Origin: Mesorhizobium sp. WSM3860
GTDB taxonomy: Bacteria; Pseudomonadota; Alphaproteobacteria; Rhizobiales; Rhizobiaceae
NCBI RefSeq assembly: GCF_002294995.1
Contig: NZ_NSGF01000021.1
Coordinates: forward strand, 1-64,000
DNA length: 64,000 bases
Direction of reading: 5' to 3'
Positions 18,703-27,348 of this stretch are shown piece after piece (the stretch's first letter is position 1; each line of letters starts with the position of its first letter). The notes beneath the pieces are model-generated. The model was given only the letters and a program-made list of their open reading frames with translations, was not told where the DNA came from and ran no database searches. A program made the position numbers and the translations under genes.

Positions 18703-19239
18703 CTAAAGATCACGCTGCAGCGCCAGGATGCGGACGGCGCGGGTTTCGGCGCGCAGCCTCGCCTCGCGCAGGAAGGCGACATGGCAATAGGCGCAGGCCG
18801 CAAGGCCAAGGCACAGCACCATGCAATTTTTCAAGCTGAAGTCGATCGCCAGCGAGAATTGAAATCCGCGCGGCGCGGTGAAGGTAGCGATCGTGCTCGC
18901 CGTTTCCGAATGGCTGCCGGCCGCTATCATCAGCCCGGCGAACATCAGCGCGGCATGGTTGGCGAGGAAGAAGCCGGCCGATCTCTTGGCCTGGCAGGCC
19001 ATCCAGCAGGCGGCAGACGCGACGACGATGATGGCGGCGTTCAGCACCATCGAGCCGCCGAGATAGAAATCCACCTGCTGCCAGAACATCGTCGAGAAGG
19101 GGCGCAGCTCGAGCCAGATGCGCCACATGGTCGGGCTGGCCGAATAGGTTCCGAGCAGCAACGTCGCCGTCCGTTCCGCCGCCAGCAGGAACAGCATCAG
19201 AGCCGGGAAGGCAAAGAGCAGTGTCGGCTTGCGCGTCAT
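18703..19239 (-). CDS. Four-TM membrane protein of unknown function
   Basis: A 178-residue protein with four hydrophobic segments: about 8-30, 60-82, 90-110 and 135-155. Charged residues concentrate at the C-terminus (REARLRAETRAVR). No family motif is recognised. It stands alone on the minus strand, with its 3' end facing the coiled-coil gene and about 130 bp to the next rightward gene. Confidence 0.7.
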   Translation of the reverse strand: MTRKPTLLFAFPALMLFLLAAERTATLLLGTYSASPTMWRIWLELRPFSTMFWQQVDFYLGGSMVLNAAIIVVASAACWMACQAKRSAGFFLANHAALMFAGLMIAAGSHSETASTIATFTAPRGFQFSLAIDFSLKNCMVLCLGLAACAYCHVAFLREARLRAETRAVRILALQRDL

Positions 19240-19368
19240 GTCATCCCCTCGACATCCGATGCTCGACTGTAGGCCGCATTGGTTGCGCGAGACTTAACGC
19301 AAAGCCTTGCTTTTCAAGCGATGTCACCGGCGCCTAATGTATGATCGGGTGAAACGACGAGGCGCGCT

Positions 19369-20070
19369 TTGGGCGAGGCGAAATCGACCAGCCGGCTTGC
19401 CACGACGCTCGGCAGCCTTGGGCTGGTCGCGGGCGCGCTGCTGGTCGCCGCGTCCAGGCACTGGTTGCCGTCGGAGCTCCCCTCCTCGCCCGCCCAGGTC
19501 GCGAGCGAGGCCCGACCGGCCTCTCGCGTCGCCATCCATGACACACGGCTAGGCCAGCCGGCGCGCAGGATAGCCGAGGACCTCATCGCGCCGCCGCCGC
19601 TCGACGTGGCGGGGATCGATCGCATCGAGCCCCGCCCTCCGCTCGGCGAGCTCGGCCTCGCCGCGCCGCCGAAGACGCCGATGCCGCAGGGCTGGCATGA
19701 GACGCTGCTTTATAGCCCGGTCGCCACCTCGTCGGCGATATTCGAGGCCATGGGGCGCAGGGTGATCGTCAGCGGGACCATCGACGTCGATCCCGCCAAA
19801 ACCTGCGCGTTCGGCGACGCCATCTGGCCCTGCGGGCAGCGCGCCCGCGCCGCCTTCAATGCCTGGCTGCGCGGTCGGGCGGTAAAATGTGTACTGCCGC
19901 CCGATGCCGACCGCTTTGCCATCGCCGCGCCCTGCATGCTCGGCAAACAGGATGTCGGCGCCTGGCTGGTTGCCAATGGCTGGGCAATGGCGTCCCCCTT
20001 GGGCATCTACGGCAAAGCCGAAACCGTCGCCAGGGCTGCCAAGATGGGGATCTTCGGTCCGCCGCAATAG
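19369..20070 (+). CDS. Membrane-anchored SNase-fold protein, apparently inactive
   Basis: A 233-residue protein from a TTG start, with an N-terminal hydrophobic segment (LGSLGLVAGALLVAAS). The C-terminal ~110 residues resemble the staphylococcal nuclease fold: CGQRARAAFNAWLRGRAVKCVLPPDAD and VGAWLVANGWAMASPLGIYGKAE match the usual order. The catalytic DT...R...E positions are not evident; VSGTIDVDPAKTCAFGD takes the place of the metal-binding strand and there is no RLxGIDAPE motif. A binding rather than nuclease role is likely. The start codon is uncertain because no strong ribosome binding site is visible. Confidence 0.65.
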   Translation: MGEAKSTSRLATTLGSLGLVAGALLVAASRHWLPSELPSSPAQVASEARPASRVAIHDTRLGQPARRIAEDLIAPPPLDVAGIDRIEPRPPLGELGLAAPPKTPMPQGWHETLLYSPVATSSAIFEAMGRRVIVSGTIDVDPAKTCAFGDAIWPCGQRARAAFNAWLRGRAVKCVLPPDADRFAIAAPCMLGKQDVGAWLVANGWAMASPLGIYGKAETVARAAKMGIFGPPQ

Positions 20071-20321
20071 GCCATTCCCGGAAAGGCGCATAGCGGCATT
20101 CCGTTCGGCATTGCGTAATAACGGAATGGTTAAGGCAGCTCAGCGATCTTACCAAACGCTGACCCGGTTTGCGACGAATCACATCGGAGCGAGAACCGGG
20201 CCGCAGCCGCCGGCGCCATCCAAGGAGAAAGACACTGATTTCCTTCAAATTGTAGGCCTCGCTGAAACGGAAATCGTAACACACCGCCTTTAAGCCAATG
20301 CGTCCAACAGGAGATTGGCCA

Positions 20322-21068
20322 GTGAGCATAAAAAACGAGACCGCGCCGGCAGCGGCCTGGAAGCATGTCGTCTGGCTGTCCCTGCTGGGCACCGCCGGCT
20401 GCGTCGGCCTGTCGCTCGGCCTCAACTATCTGCTGCTGCTCAGCGACGCGTCGACGCCGTTCGGCCGCAGCGTCATCACGGCCGCCCTTCTGCCCATCAT
20501 CATCGGTCTGCCGCTTTTTGCCCTGCTCGGCTGGAGAGAGGTCGAGATCCGCCGCTACCGGCAGGAGCTCACCAGGTCCGGCACCTACGACCATCTGACC
20601 GGCTGCCTGAACGGGGCCGTGTTCACGTCGATGGTCGACAGGCGAGCGGCCAGGCCGGCCGGCCCGCGCTCCGGCGCCTTCCTGGTCATCCACCCGGAAC
20701 ATCTATCGGCGATCAATTTGCGCTTCGGGCTCGAATGGGGCGATGAAGCCTTGCGGCTCATCGCCGCCGCCATCCGGTCCTCGGTGCGCAAGGAGGATCT
20801 GATCGGCCGCATCGGCACGGCGATGTTCGGTGTTTTCCTTGCCGGCGCGACCGAGGAAGACGCCAAGGAGATCGGCAAGCGCATCCGGGAAGCGGTCGGG
20901 CAGATCTATTTCGCGCCGAAAGGCGACAAGGATGTGCTCGCCATACGCGCAGGCGGCGTCGTCTTCGAGCATGAGCTGGCTTTCGAAGATATGTTCCGCT
21001 CGGCCGAAGAAGGATTGTCCGAGTTGCAGGACGAAACCGACTTTCACTTGTCCCATTTCAACAACTGA
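20322..21068 (+). CDS. Membrane protein with degenerate GGDEF domain
   Basis: Two membrane helices (about 18-42 and 50-72) are followed by a GGDEF-fold domain (about 90-230). The signature position reads GRIGTAMFGVF, so Gly-Gly-Asp/Glu-Glu-Phe is lost and diguanylate cyclase activity is very unlikely. The substrate Asn/Asp line is partly kept (AINLRFGLEWGDEALRLI). I choose the GTG at 20322 because AGGAG lies eight bases upstream; an ATG at 20298 lacks a comparable site. It may act as a c-di-GMP sensor or purely as a protein-protein module. Confidence 0.8.
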   Translation: MSIKNETAPAAAWKHVVWLSLLGTAGCVGLSLGLNYLLLLSDASTPFGRSVITAALLPIIIGLPLFALLGWREVEIRRYRQELTRSGTYDHLTGCLNGAVFTSMVDRRAARPAGPRSGAFLVIHPEHLSAINLRFGLEWGDEALRLIAAAIRSSVRKEDLIGRIGTAMFGVFLAGATEEDAKEIGKRIREAVGQIYFAPKGDKDVLAIRAGGVVFEHELAFEDMFRSAEEGLSELQDETDFHLSHFNN

Positions 21069-21135
21069 GCGGCGCAACCAGCAGCCCAACCCGGCCGACA
21101 ACCTGGCCGCGTGCTGCGGTTCATAGCTCTGCGTC

Positions 21136-22611
21136 TCAGATGCCGCCCATGCAGAGATATTTCATCTCAAGGTAATCCTCGAGGCCGTGGCGGGACCCCT
21201 CCCGCCCGATGCCGGACTGCTTGACGCCACCGAAGGGTGCTGCTTCCGAGGACATGCGCCCGGTGTTGATGCCCACCATGCCGTATTCCAGGGCCTCCGC
21301 CACACGCCAGACACGCTTCAGGTTGGAGGCATAGAAATAGGCGGCTAGTCCGTAGATCGTGTCGTTGGCCTCACGCACGACCTGATCGGCATCCTCGAAG
21401 CGGATGACCGGAGCCAATGGCCCAAATGTCTCCTCCTGCGCCACCGTCATCGCGCTGGAGATGTCGGTAAGGACCGTCGGCTGGAAAAACGTGCCGTGTC
21501 TGGCAATCCGGCCTCCGCCGCACCGGATCGCACCGCCTTTTGCCACGGCATCGGCGATGTGGGATTCGATCTTGGCGAGAGCCCGGCTGTCGATCAACGG
21601 GCCGATGGCGACACCGGGATCGAAACCGTCGCCGACCTGAAGCTCGCAAACCCGCCGGACGAATTTGTCGACGAACTCATCGTGAACGCCCGATTGGACG
21701 TAAAGTCGGTTCGCCGAAACGCAGGTCTGGCCGGCATTGCGGAACTTCGCCTGGATCGCCCCGTCCACGGCGGCATCGATGTCGGCGTCGTCGAAGACGA
21801 TGAAAGGCGCATTGCCGCCGAGCTCGAGGCTGACCTTCTTGATCTGGTCCGAGCACTGGCGCATGAGCAGGCGCCCGACCTCGGTCGATCCGGTAAAACT
21901 GATCTTGCGCACTTTGGGATTGTGGCAGAGCTCGCGCCCCACCGCGGCACCCTCCGAGGCATAGACGAGGTTGACAACGCCGTCGGGAAAGCCGGCTTCG
22001 GCGGCGAGCGCGAACATGGCGCCCGCGACAAGCGGCGTCTGTTCGGCAGGCTTAAGCACAATGGCGCAGCCTGCCGCCAGCGCCGGCGAAATCTTGCGCG
22101 CCACCATCGATGTGGGAAAGTTCCATGGCGTGATCGTGCCGACGACGCCGATCGGCTGCTTGATCACCAGCATGCGGCGGTCTGTCGAGGGCGCCGAGAT
22201 CGTCTCGCCATAGATGCGATTGGCTTCCTCGGCATACCATTGCAGATACGCCGCCGCATGCGAGACTTCCGATTTGGCTTCGGCGAGCGGCTTGCCCATC
22301 TCCGCGGTGAGGATCGCCGCAAGATCGTCGGTGTGGGTGACGATCAGTTGATGCCACTGCCACAAGATTTCGCTGCGCTCCCGGGCGGTCAGCCCCGCCC
22401 ATTCGGCCTGAGCGCCATAGGCCCTATCGATCGCCGCCCGCGTCTCCTCGATCCCCATGTCGGGAAGTTCCGCCAGCAATTCGCCCGTCGATGGATTGAA
22501 GACCTCGAACGTGCGCCCGCCGACCGGCGTGCCAAGCGCCGGCACACGGTCGATCGCGCCGAACAGGTCAGGGGATTTCAGGTGGCGGGTGATCGGCAGG
22601 CACAGGGGCAA
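21136..22611 (-). CDS. gabD: NAD(P)-dependent succinate-semialdehyde dehydrogenase-type ALDH
   Basis: A 491-residue aldehyde dehydrogenase. The nucleotide-binding TPWNFPTSMVARKISPALAAGC motif (about 160-185), FTGSTEVGRLLM, the general-base Glu in KKVSLELGGNAPF and the nucleophilic Cys in NAGQTCVSANRLY are all intact. The closest family is GabD/succinate-semialdehyde dehydrogenase, which feeds GABA-type substrates into the TCA cycle; related semialdehydes are possible. It starts at TTG, supported by GGAGGAG about nine bases upstream. It is the last backbone gene before the island boundary. Confidence 0.88.
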   Translation of the reverse strand: MPLCLPITRHLKSPDLFGAIDRVPALGTPVGGRTFEVFNPSTGELLAELPDMGIEETRAAIDRAYGAQAEWAGLTARERSEILWQWHQLIVTHTDDLAAILTAEMGKPLAEAKSEVSHAAAYLQWYAEEANRIYGETISAPSTDRRMLVIKQPIGVVGTITPWNFPTSMVARKISPALAAGCAIVLKPAEQTPLVAGAMFALAAEAGFPDGVVNLVYASEGAAVGRELCHNPKVRKISFTGSTEVGRLLMRQCSDQIKKVSLELGGNAPFIVFDDADIDAAVDGAIQAKFRNAGQTCVSANRLYVQSGVHDEFVDKFVRRVCELQVGDGFDPGVAIGPLIDSRALAKIESHIADAVAKGGAIRCGGGRIARHGTFFQPTVLTDISSAMTVAQEETFGPLAPVIRFEDADQVVREANDTIYGLAAYFYASNLKRVWRVAEALEYGMVGINTGRMSSEAAPFGGVKQSGIGREGSRHGLEDYLEMKYLCMGGI

Positions 22612-22976
22612 TACCGGTCTCCTCCTTCAAAGAGCTGACGTTGCACAAGGCCAAGATGTATTCCGCACGTCCGTGCCTCTCAAGTGCCGAGCGTGATAGA
22701 TGGCGCTTCTTGGTCTAGGTGTCTTCTGTATCGAGGCTGACCTTGACGGTTGCCCCAGCTTTTGCCGTTCCTATGGTGTCGCCAACGGGAATACGGACCT
22801 TCCGTCCAGCGGAAAATCTTCAAGTTGGAGGGGCGCGTTGTCGAAGGTACTAGACGCCGGGCGTCTTCCATCGCCCAGGGTCCAGACAGTGTCGAGCTAA
22901 CACCACCCCTGTGTACCAGACAGGCGGCGAAAAAACCAAGAAGGTCAGATAACTATTCCCAGTCAACGGGATAAGC
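22612..22976. other. Intergenic region between the dehydrogenase and the island junction
   Basis: I see no convincing gene here. It holds the dehydrogenase ribosome binding site and promoter at its left end. Just before the junction is the imperfect inverted repeat TATTCCC-N7-GGGATAA (22954-22974), which on the minus strand falls immediately downstream of the tRNA-like CCA end and so could be the remnant of a tRNA terminator. Confidence 0.4.
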
Positions 22977-23055
22977 TGGTGCTGCGAGAGAGGATTGAAC
23001 TCTAGATTACTTCAATAAAATCAATAACTTATGATGATCTTTGTAACATTGTGAC
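22977..23055 (-). repeat. Island junction A: tRNA 3'-end remnant plus conserved 52-nt arm
   Basis: On the minus strand the T-arm core AGAGTTCAATCCTCT (22989-23003) has a 7-nt loop matching the universal TTCRANY pattern, and is followed by TCGCAGCACCA, which fits an acceptor 3' strand, discriminator base and CCA. Before the core lie exactly 52 nt that recur at junctions B and C, with conserved AATAAAATCAA and TGTAAC(A/G)TTGTGAC blocks as read on the plus strand. Base 49 of the T-stem is mismatched, as expected if crossover inside the T-arm replaced the 5' side. I interpret this as the chromosome-island boundary. Confidence 0.6.
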
Positions 23056-23127
23056 AGACTAAAGAATGGCCGAAATTCGAACACCAGCGTTTTGATGCGA
23101 AACTTGGGGCAACAAAAACAGTCTTCC

Positions 23128-24228
23128 TCAGCTCAACGGGAAATTCGGCAGTGGCCAGGCTTTCGGCGCCGGCTCGTCTTGAGTGATACGGCTGCGCATA
23201 GCCGCGTCCATCATTAGCCAGCCCCAGTTGATCAATCTGCCTTGCTCCTCTTCCGAAAACGGGTTGAGCCGGGTGCGCATTCGAGCAAGTGCTGCGACGG
23301 TGGCCGTGTTCACTGTCAGGCGCTGCTGCGCCGTGAAATCGGTGATATCGACGTCGATGCCGCAAAATGCTGTGACGCGCTTCGCGGCACTTGAGGTCGC
23401 GAAGAGCAGCCTTTTGCGCAGAGCACGCGCTTGGTCTGTGGCGATATCCAGAGCGCGAAGCGCCTGTTGAGGCCAGAACGCGCTGCTCACATCCTCGACG
23501 CCGAATGGTGCGCCGGCATCGCTGACGATAACCGGGTTGAAATCATCGACCGTCTCGAGCCCGAGATTGTCGTAAGCACCGCCGTCGGTCATTGAGAGTT
23601 CGCGCGTGTATTTCGCATCGCCATAGTGGCTTGTCCCTTTGATATTCACCCACTTCGTTGGATCAACCTTGATGACGACTGGCGAAAGCACCGGCGGAAA
23701 TGCGCTCGACGCAGCAACAGCCACCGCCAGCCTGATGTCGGGATTTGGAATTTGGCCGATCGAGTATTCTGCCAGACGCAGCTTTTGCATGCGCACCAGC
23801 CGGCCGGTCTGCAGGTTCGTTGCGTTGAAGACGAATTGTGGGCTGTCTGGCAAATGCTGAAGCGTGATACCTCTGTAAAGATCGTCATAGGTGTCGGCCA
23901 GCACGTCAGCGACCGTTTTGCCTGGGAGCGCGGCCCCCCAGCCGACTGCCGCGCTATCGACTGAGCGGCGGCAGAAGGCCCGCAAGGGATCAACCACCTC
24001 CTTCTGCAGGTTGGTGATGACGCCGTTGGCGACGTTAAGGCGTGGCCATGCCGCGGCCAGCATGCCGCTTGCGATCGAACCTCCAGAAACGCTGGAAATT
24101 CGACTGACCTTAGTAAGATAACTTAGCTCGTTGAGGCGCATCAATGCACCGCAATGAAACAACGTCGCCCGGAAACCCCCACCGGACAGCGCGAGCGCCG
24201 GCGTGTTGTGATCTATGGACTGAGACAT
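23128..24228 (-). CDS. Patatin-like phospholipase
   Basis: A 366-residue protein of the patatin family. The oxyanion-hole motif SGGGFRATLFHCG is at about 15-27, the nucleophile Ser is in SSVSGGSIASG (about residue 48), and the catalytic Asp is in SMTDGGAYDNLG. The Ser-Asp dyad of a lipid acyl hydrolase is therefore complete. No signal peptide is present, so it acts from the cytoplasm, presumably on the inner membrane. It is the distal gene of the leftward unit 1 operon, about 110 bp after the lysozyme-like gene. Patatin phospholipases serve as membrane-degrading effectors in some defence systems; that role is inferred here. Confidence 0.88.
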   Translation of the reverse strand: MSQSIDHNTPALALSGGGFRATLFHCGALMRLNELSYLTKVSRISSVSGGSIASGMLAAAWPRLNVANGVITNLQKEVVDPLRAFCRRSVDSAAVGWGAALPGKTVADVLADTYDDLYRGITLQHLPDSPQFVFNATNLQTGRLVRMQKLRLAEYSIGQIPNPDIRLAVAVAASSAFPPVLSPVVIKVDPTKWVNIKGTSHYGDAKYTRELSMTDGGAYDNLGLETVDDFNPVIVSDAGAPFGVEDVSSAFWPQQALRALDIATDQARALRKRLLFATSSAAKRVTAFCGIDVDITDFTAQQRLTVNTATVAALARMRTRLNPFSEEEQGRLINWGWLMMDAAMRSRITQDEPAPKAWPLPNFPLS

Positions 24229-24337
24229 TTTTCGGTCTTGTTGGGTTTCGGCACGGTTTGCACCGGTAACCTAGCGTGGACTTTACATTAAACCATTCTG
24301 ATAGAATGGGCTGTGTGTCGTCAAAATTCCCTAGCAG

Positions 24338-25030
24338 TCAAAACAGACCCTTTGCGGCCGTTAGGTTGGCGTCGATATGCTCGCCGTAGTAGATGCCTTT
24401 GTCGTCTTTGTAGCCCTGTTTGAACCCTTTGCTCGCCATGTCCTTCTTCGTGCCTTTGACGCCGCGGTTATAGGCTATCCCCACGAATACAGCCTCGTTG
24501 TGCGACAACGCTCCTTTGTCGGCACCGTATAGACCTTTTACGGCGTTCTGAAGCTCGACCGCGCCCTTTTCGAGGGTCCCATCCCAGGTGGCCCATCGGC
24601 GATCAAGGAAATAGTCCGGATCATCTTTGAAAAACTGAATGTCGTGCTGAAACATTCCAAAGCCGTGGCAGAACTTGTCGGGGTTTTTGACCACTGTCTT
24701 GAAGCCCGTGTTGATCTTGGCGATCCGCTCCAGCGCTGTCCTCGCCACGTTGAACATTGGCTTACCCTTGGGCGCAGCCTCGAGCTCGGTTCTATTCTTT
24801 GGCCAGGCGCTGCTTCGCTTCGGGAAATCCAAGGTATCACCGACGCATACCGCTAGAACGTCCTCCGGCGTCCCCACCTTGTATATCTTTGCCCATATGT
24901 AGAACGTCTCCTGGATTCCGATTGAAATGACCAATGACTTCGGAATTGGAGTGTTCCTCAGCTTCGCGTCAATCTTCGCGCCAAACGTGTCGTTCATCCA
25001 GATCATTGCATCTTGAATAGCCGTCGTCAT
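24338..25030 (-). CDS. Lysozyme/transglycosylase-like protein of unknown function
   Basis: A 230-residue protein with no signal peptide. ISIGIQETFYIW places a Glu after a helix much as in SLT/lysozyme folds, and KFCHGFGMFQHDIQFF resembles the GYGLMQ motif of that superfamily. SHNEAVFVGIAYNRGVKG resembles the AY-N-G motif of lytic transglycosylases. I therefore suggest a peptidoglycan-cleaving or lysozyme-like fold, but the match is by eye and weak overall. It sits 12 bases after the SLATT-like gene, in the same operon. Confidence 0.55.
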   Translation of the reverse strand: MTTAIQDAMIWMNDTFGAKIDAKLRNTPIPKSLVISIGIQETFYIWAKIYKVGTPEDVLAVCVGDTLDFPKRSSAWPKNRTELEAAPKGKPMFNVARTALERIAKINTGFKTVVKNPDKFCHGFGMFQHDIQFFKDDPDYFLDRRWATWDGTLEKGAVELQNAVKGLYGADKGALSHNEAVFVGIAYNRGVKGTKKDMASKGFKQGYKDDKGIYYGEHIDANLTAAKGLF

Positions 25031-25042
25031 CTGCTCCCCCGA

Positions 25043-26017
25043 TCAATCAAGGCTAAGTTCGACCGACTGAATTCCCGCTTTCACATCCACCATTCTAGCC
25101 GATTCAAGCTGCTTGCCTGCGGCAAGTGCTCGGGTCGCTATTCTGTGGGTGCCGACGCGAACATTGTCGAGCGCGATGGTCTTGCCCACGCTGCGTGCGG
25201 CCTCGGCGCCGTCGAGTAGCACAGTGACCTCACCGTCAAAATTACCTTTGATGGTGAGGTTGATTTGCCCCGGACGCAACGCGTCCACGGCTGCCTTTGC
25301 TTCGGCAGCTGCTGCTTGAGCGGTTTTGACATGGTCCTCGATCCGCTTGGTCACGTCCTCGATGCCTTTTTTCGCCGCCTCGTCGAGTTCGCCGCCCGAT
25401 GTCTGGAATTCTTTGTTCCACTCCGTCGCCTCTGCCGTGGTGATTTTGTCAAGATCGTTGCAATAGGCCTCGGCGAGGGCGAAGATTTGGTCACGGGCCG
25501 CGGCCTCAGCGGCCTGGACATCAGTCGCCTTCCGAACCTTCTCGAGTTCTTTAAGCATCTCGAACTCTAACTTGGTCCAGAGATCACGCATCGAAAGAAT
25601 TGCGATAACATAACGGAAATACGCGCTCGCCCTGTCCGTCGCGCGCTCATAGAAGGCAATCGCCCCCATCACGGCGTATATCACGAGGGCAAGAATCAGC
25701 GCGATGCGGCTCCACGGCGCAAAGCCTGGATCAAGCTGAAGCGCGGCCGCGGCCGCGGTCAGAAGGAAAGCCAGCGCACCGGCAACGGCAAGAAAGATCC
25801 GCGAACCGAAGACCCATCTAGTGCTGGTCGCACGCTTCGCGTCATAATAGTCACGGCGCTTCCTTGTAAACTCTCCGAGCCGTTCGAAGATATCGGACAC
25901 GAGCTCGGCAAAAGTCATCGGCCCGTAGATTTGCGGCGCAAGTTCAAACGGAATGAAGGTGTTGCCGTTGCGATGTTTTGATTGGAACCGAGGCTTCGTC
26001 TTGTCATCTGCCGTCAT
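25043..26017 (-). CDS. SLATT-like two-TM protein with PEGA-like C-terminal domain
   Basis: A 324-residue protein. After residues FTRKRRDYYDAKRATSTRWVF come two membrane helices (about 72-95 and 102-125) and a long amphipathic region (about 140-245). This arrangement fits the SLATT group of two-TM conflict effectors, which are proposed to form pores. The last ~75 residues (GQINLTIKGNFDGEVTVLLDG...) form a small beta-rich module like PEGA/carboxypeptidase-regulatory domains. Its start overlaps the MBL stop by four bases, so it is translationally coupled to it. The family call is by pattern and needs a profile search. Confidence 0.55.
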   Translation of the reverse strand: MTADDKTKPRFQSKHRNGNTFIPFELAPQIYGPMTFAELVSDIFERLGEFTRKRRDYYDAKRATSTRWVFGSRIFLAVAGALAFLLTAAAAALQLDPGFAPWSRIALILALVIYAVMGAIAFYERATDRASAYFRYVIAILSMRDLWTKLEFEMLKELEKVRKATDVQAAEAAARDQIFALAEAYCNDLDKITTAEATEWNKEFQTSGGELDEAAKKGIEDVTKRIEDHVKTAQAAAAEAKAAVDALRPGQINLTIKGNFDGEVTVLLDGAEAARSVGKTIALDNVRVGTHRIATRALAAGKQLESARMVDVKAGIQSVELSLD

Positions 26018-27348
26018 CGATCGATCTCCACATCAACAAAGCCCTTGGACCCGAGCAAGCGCTCGAGGTCGGTGCGTAGCGGTTGTGGTTTGGCGAACGA
26101 CTCGCTCTCGAACTCGGCGAATTTCGGCACATTCGAAGTCGGAATACCTGCCCCCCTCAGGGCAATTTGATAGTTTTTGGTATTGGAGACGCGCCTCCCG
26201 ATCTCAACAAGAAGGTCCGAGCGGGGAATCGTTTCATAATTTCCTCGGCGCGTCGAAACGACTGCTTTGGCCATGGCTTTTGAATCTACTGGAAGGATCG
26301 AATCCAGAATTGCAAGTGGCTCGCCTTTGCTCGCGCCTGGCATCTGCCAAGGGGTGGCATTCACACTGCCATGATGGCCAATCTTGAGGAAAGCAAGGGG
26401 ACCGTCGAGCTGTTGCTTGCGGAGATTCCACATCACGTTCCAGGCACAGTTTCCCTTACCTTTCTTGAACCCTTGGTCCCATTCGGCGTCGCCGACGAAG
26501 AGCAGTCGCTTGCCACCCCACTCCAGCAACAGGACGACGCTTGTGTTGTTGCAAACTTTGCCGTCGAGGTCAGCAAAAGCGAGCGCCGTCGATAGCATGC
26601 GCGATCGCAACTGGCGGAAGTCGGCGGGATCTATGTTTTTTGGTATCACGATATCAGAAGCAGCAGGCACCGCAGCGGTCACCGATGGCAACCCGGCTTC
26701 AACAAAACGCAACGCGCTTCGCAGCGACGGGTCCCCGGGGTCGCCCAGATAAAAGAAGTCGATATCTCTCTCTGGTCCAAGCACACTAATGCTCGCGCCA
26801 TTTAGCGGCAGTTTCAGATCTGCCTTAGTCGAATCGGCGTGAACGTAGATCGGTTTGATTTTACTCCTATTGGGAAGCGTCTCCCTGAGCGTCGTCATTG
26901 CGTCCTTGTTGAGAGCCACCGCGCTAGCCAATTCCTGTAACCCAGGCCCGAGCGCTAGATTAAGCCGGACCGCCTGCGCCATCGCGCCTGCAGCAAAAGC
27001 GTGGAGCTTCTTGGCCTTCTCGGCCTCCGGATGGTTCAGGTCCATCGCGGCGTTCATCCAAATGGCACCGAACGAAAAGTCATCCCAGAGCTTCAGACCA
27101 AAACCAGTCATATGATCTTTGTGCTCATGGGTAACTACCAGGAGGTCGATCCGGCGTTTGCCATCGATCAACGGCAGTAAGGGCCTGAGTTTGCCCACGG
27201 CAGTCGCGAGAAGATCGGTGCTGCTCAACGTGCCGCAATCAATCAGGATGTGGAAGTCACGACCGTCGATATGTGCTTTCGGGACGCAGCAATATATGCA
27301 GTCACCTAAGCCGACGTCGAAGAGCCGGATCAGAAGCTTATCTGCCAT
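26014..27348 (-). CDS. ComEC-like metallo-beta-lactamase fold hydrolase (MBL 1)
   Basis: A 444-residue MBL protein without membrane segments. The opening MADKLLIRLFDVGLGDCIYC and the metal motif VVTHEHKDHMTGFG (HxHxDH, about 76-82) are characteristic of the ComEC/Rec2-type branch, and KIGHHGSVNATPW holds a later His ligand. A metal-dependent phosphodiesterase or nuclease role is likely for the branch; the substrate is unknown. It overlaps the upstream metallopeptidase gene by 19 bases and the downstream SLATT-like gene by four. Confidence 0.8.
   Translation of the reverse strand: MADKLLIRLFDVGLGDCIYCCVPKAHIDGRDFHILIDCGTLSSTDLLATAVGKLRPLLPLIDGKRRIDLLVVTHEHKDHMTGFGLKLWDDFSFGAIWMNAAMDLNHPEAEKAKKLHAFAAGAMAQAVRLNLALGPGLQELASAVALNKDAMTTLRETLPNRSKIKPIYVHADSTKADLKLPLNGASISVLGPERDIDFFYLGDPGDPSLRSALRFVEAGLPSVTAAVPAASDIVIPKNIDPADFRQLRSRMLSTALAFADLDGKVCNNTSVVLLLEWGGKRLLFVGDAEWDQGFKKGKGNCAWNVMWNLRKQQLDGPLAFLKIGHHGSVNATPWQMPGASKGEPLAILDSILPVDSKAMAKAVVSTRRGNYETIPRSDLLVEIGRRVSNTKNYQIALRGAGIPTSNVPKFAEFESESFAKPQPLRTDLERLLGSKGFVDVEIDR

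Noticed and set aside
21496-22638. A 380-codon plus-strand frame opposite the aldehyde dehydrogenase
   Set aside because: The minus strand has all aldehyde dehydrogenase motifs; the plus frame is Arg/Asp-rich and unlike any protein.
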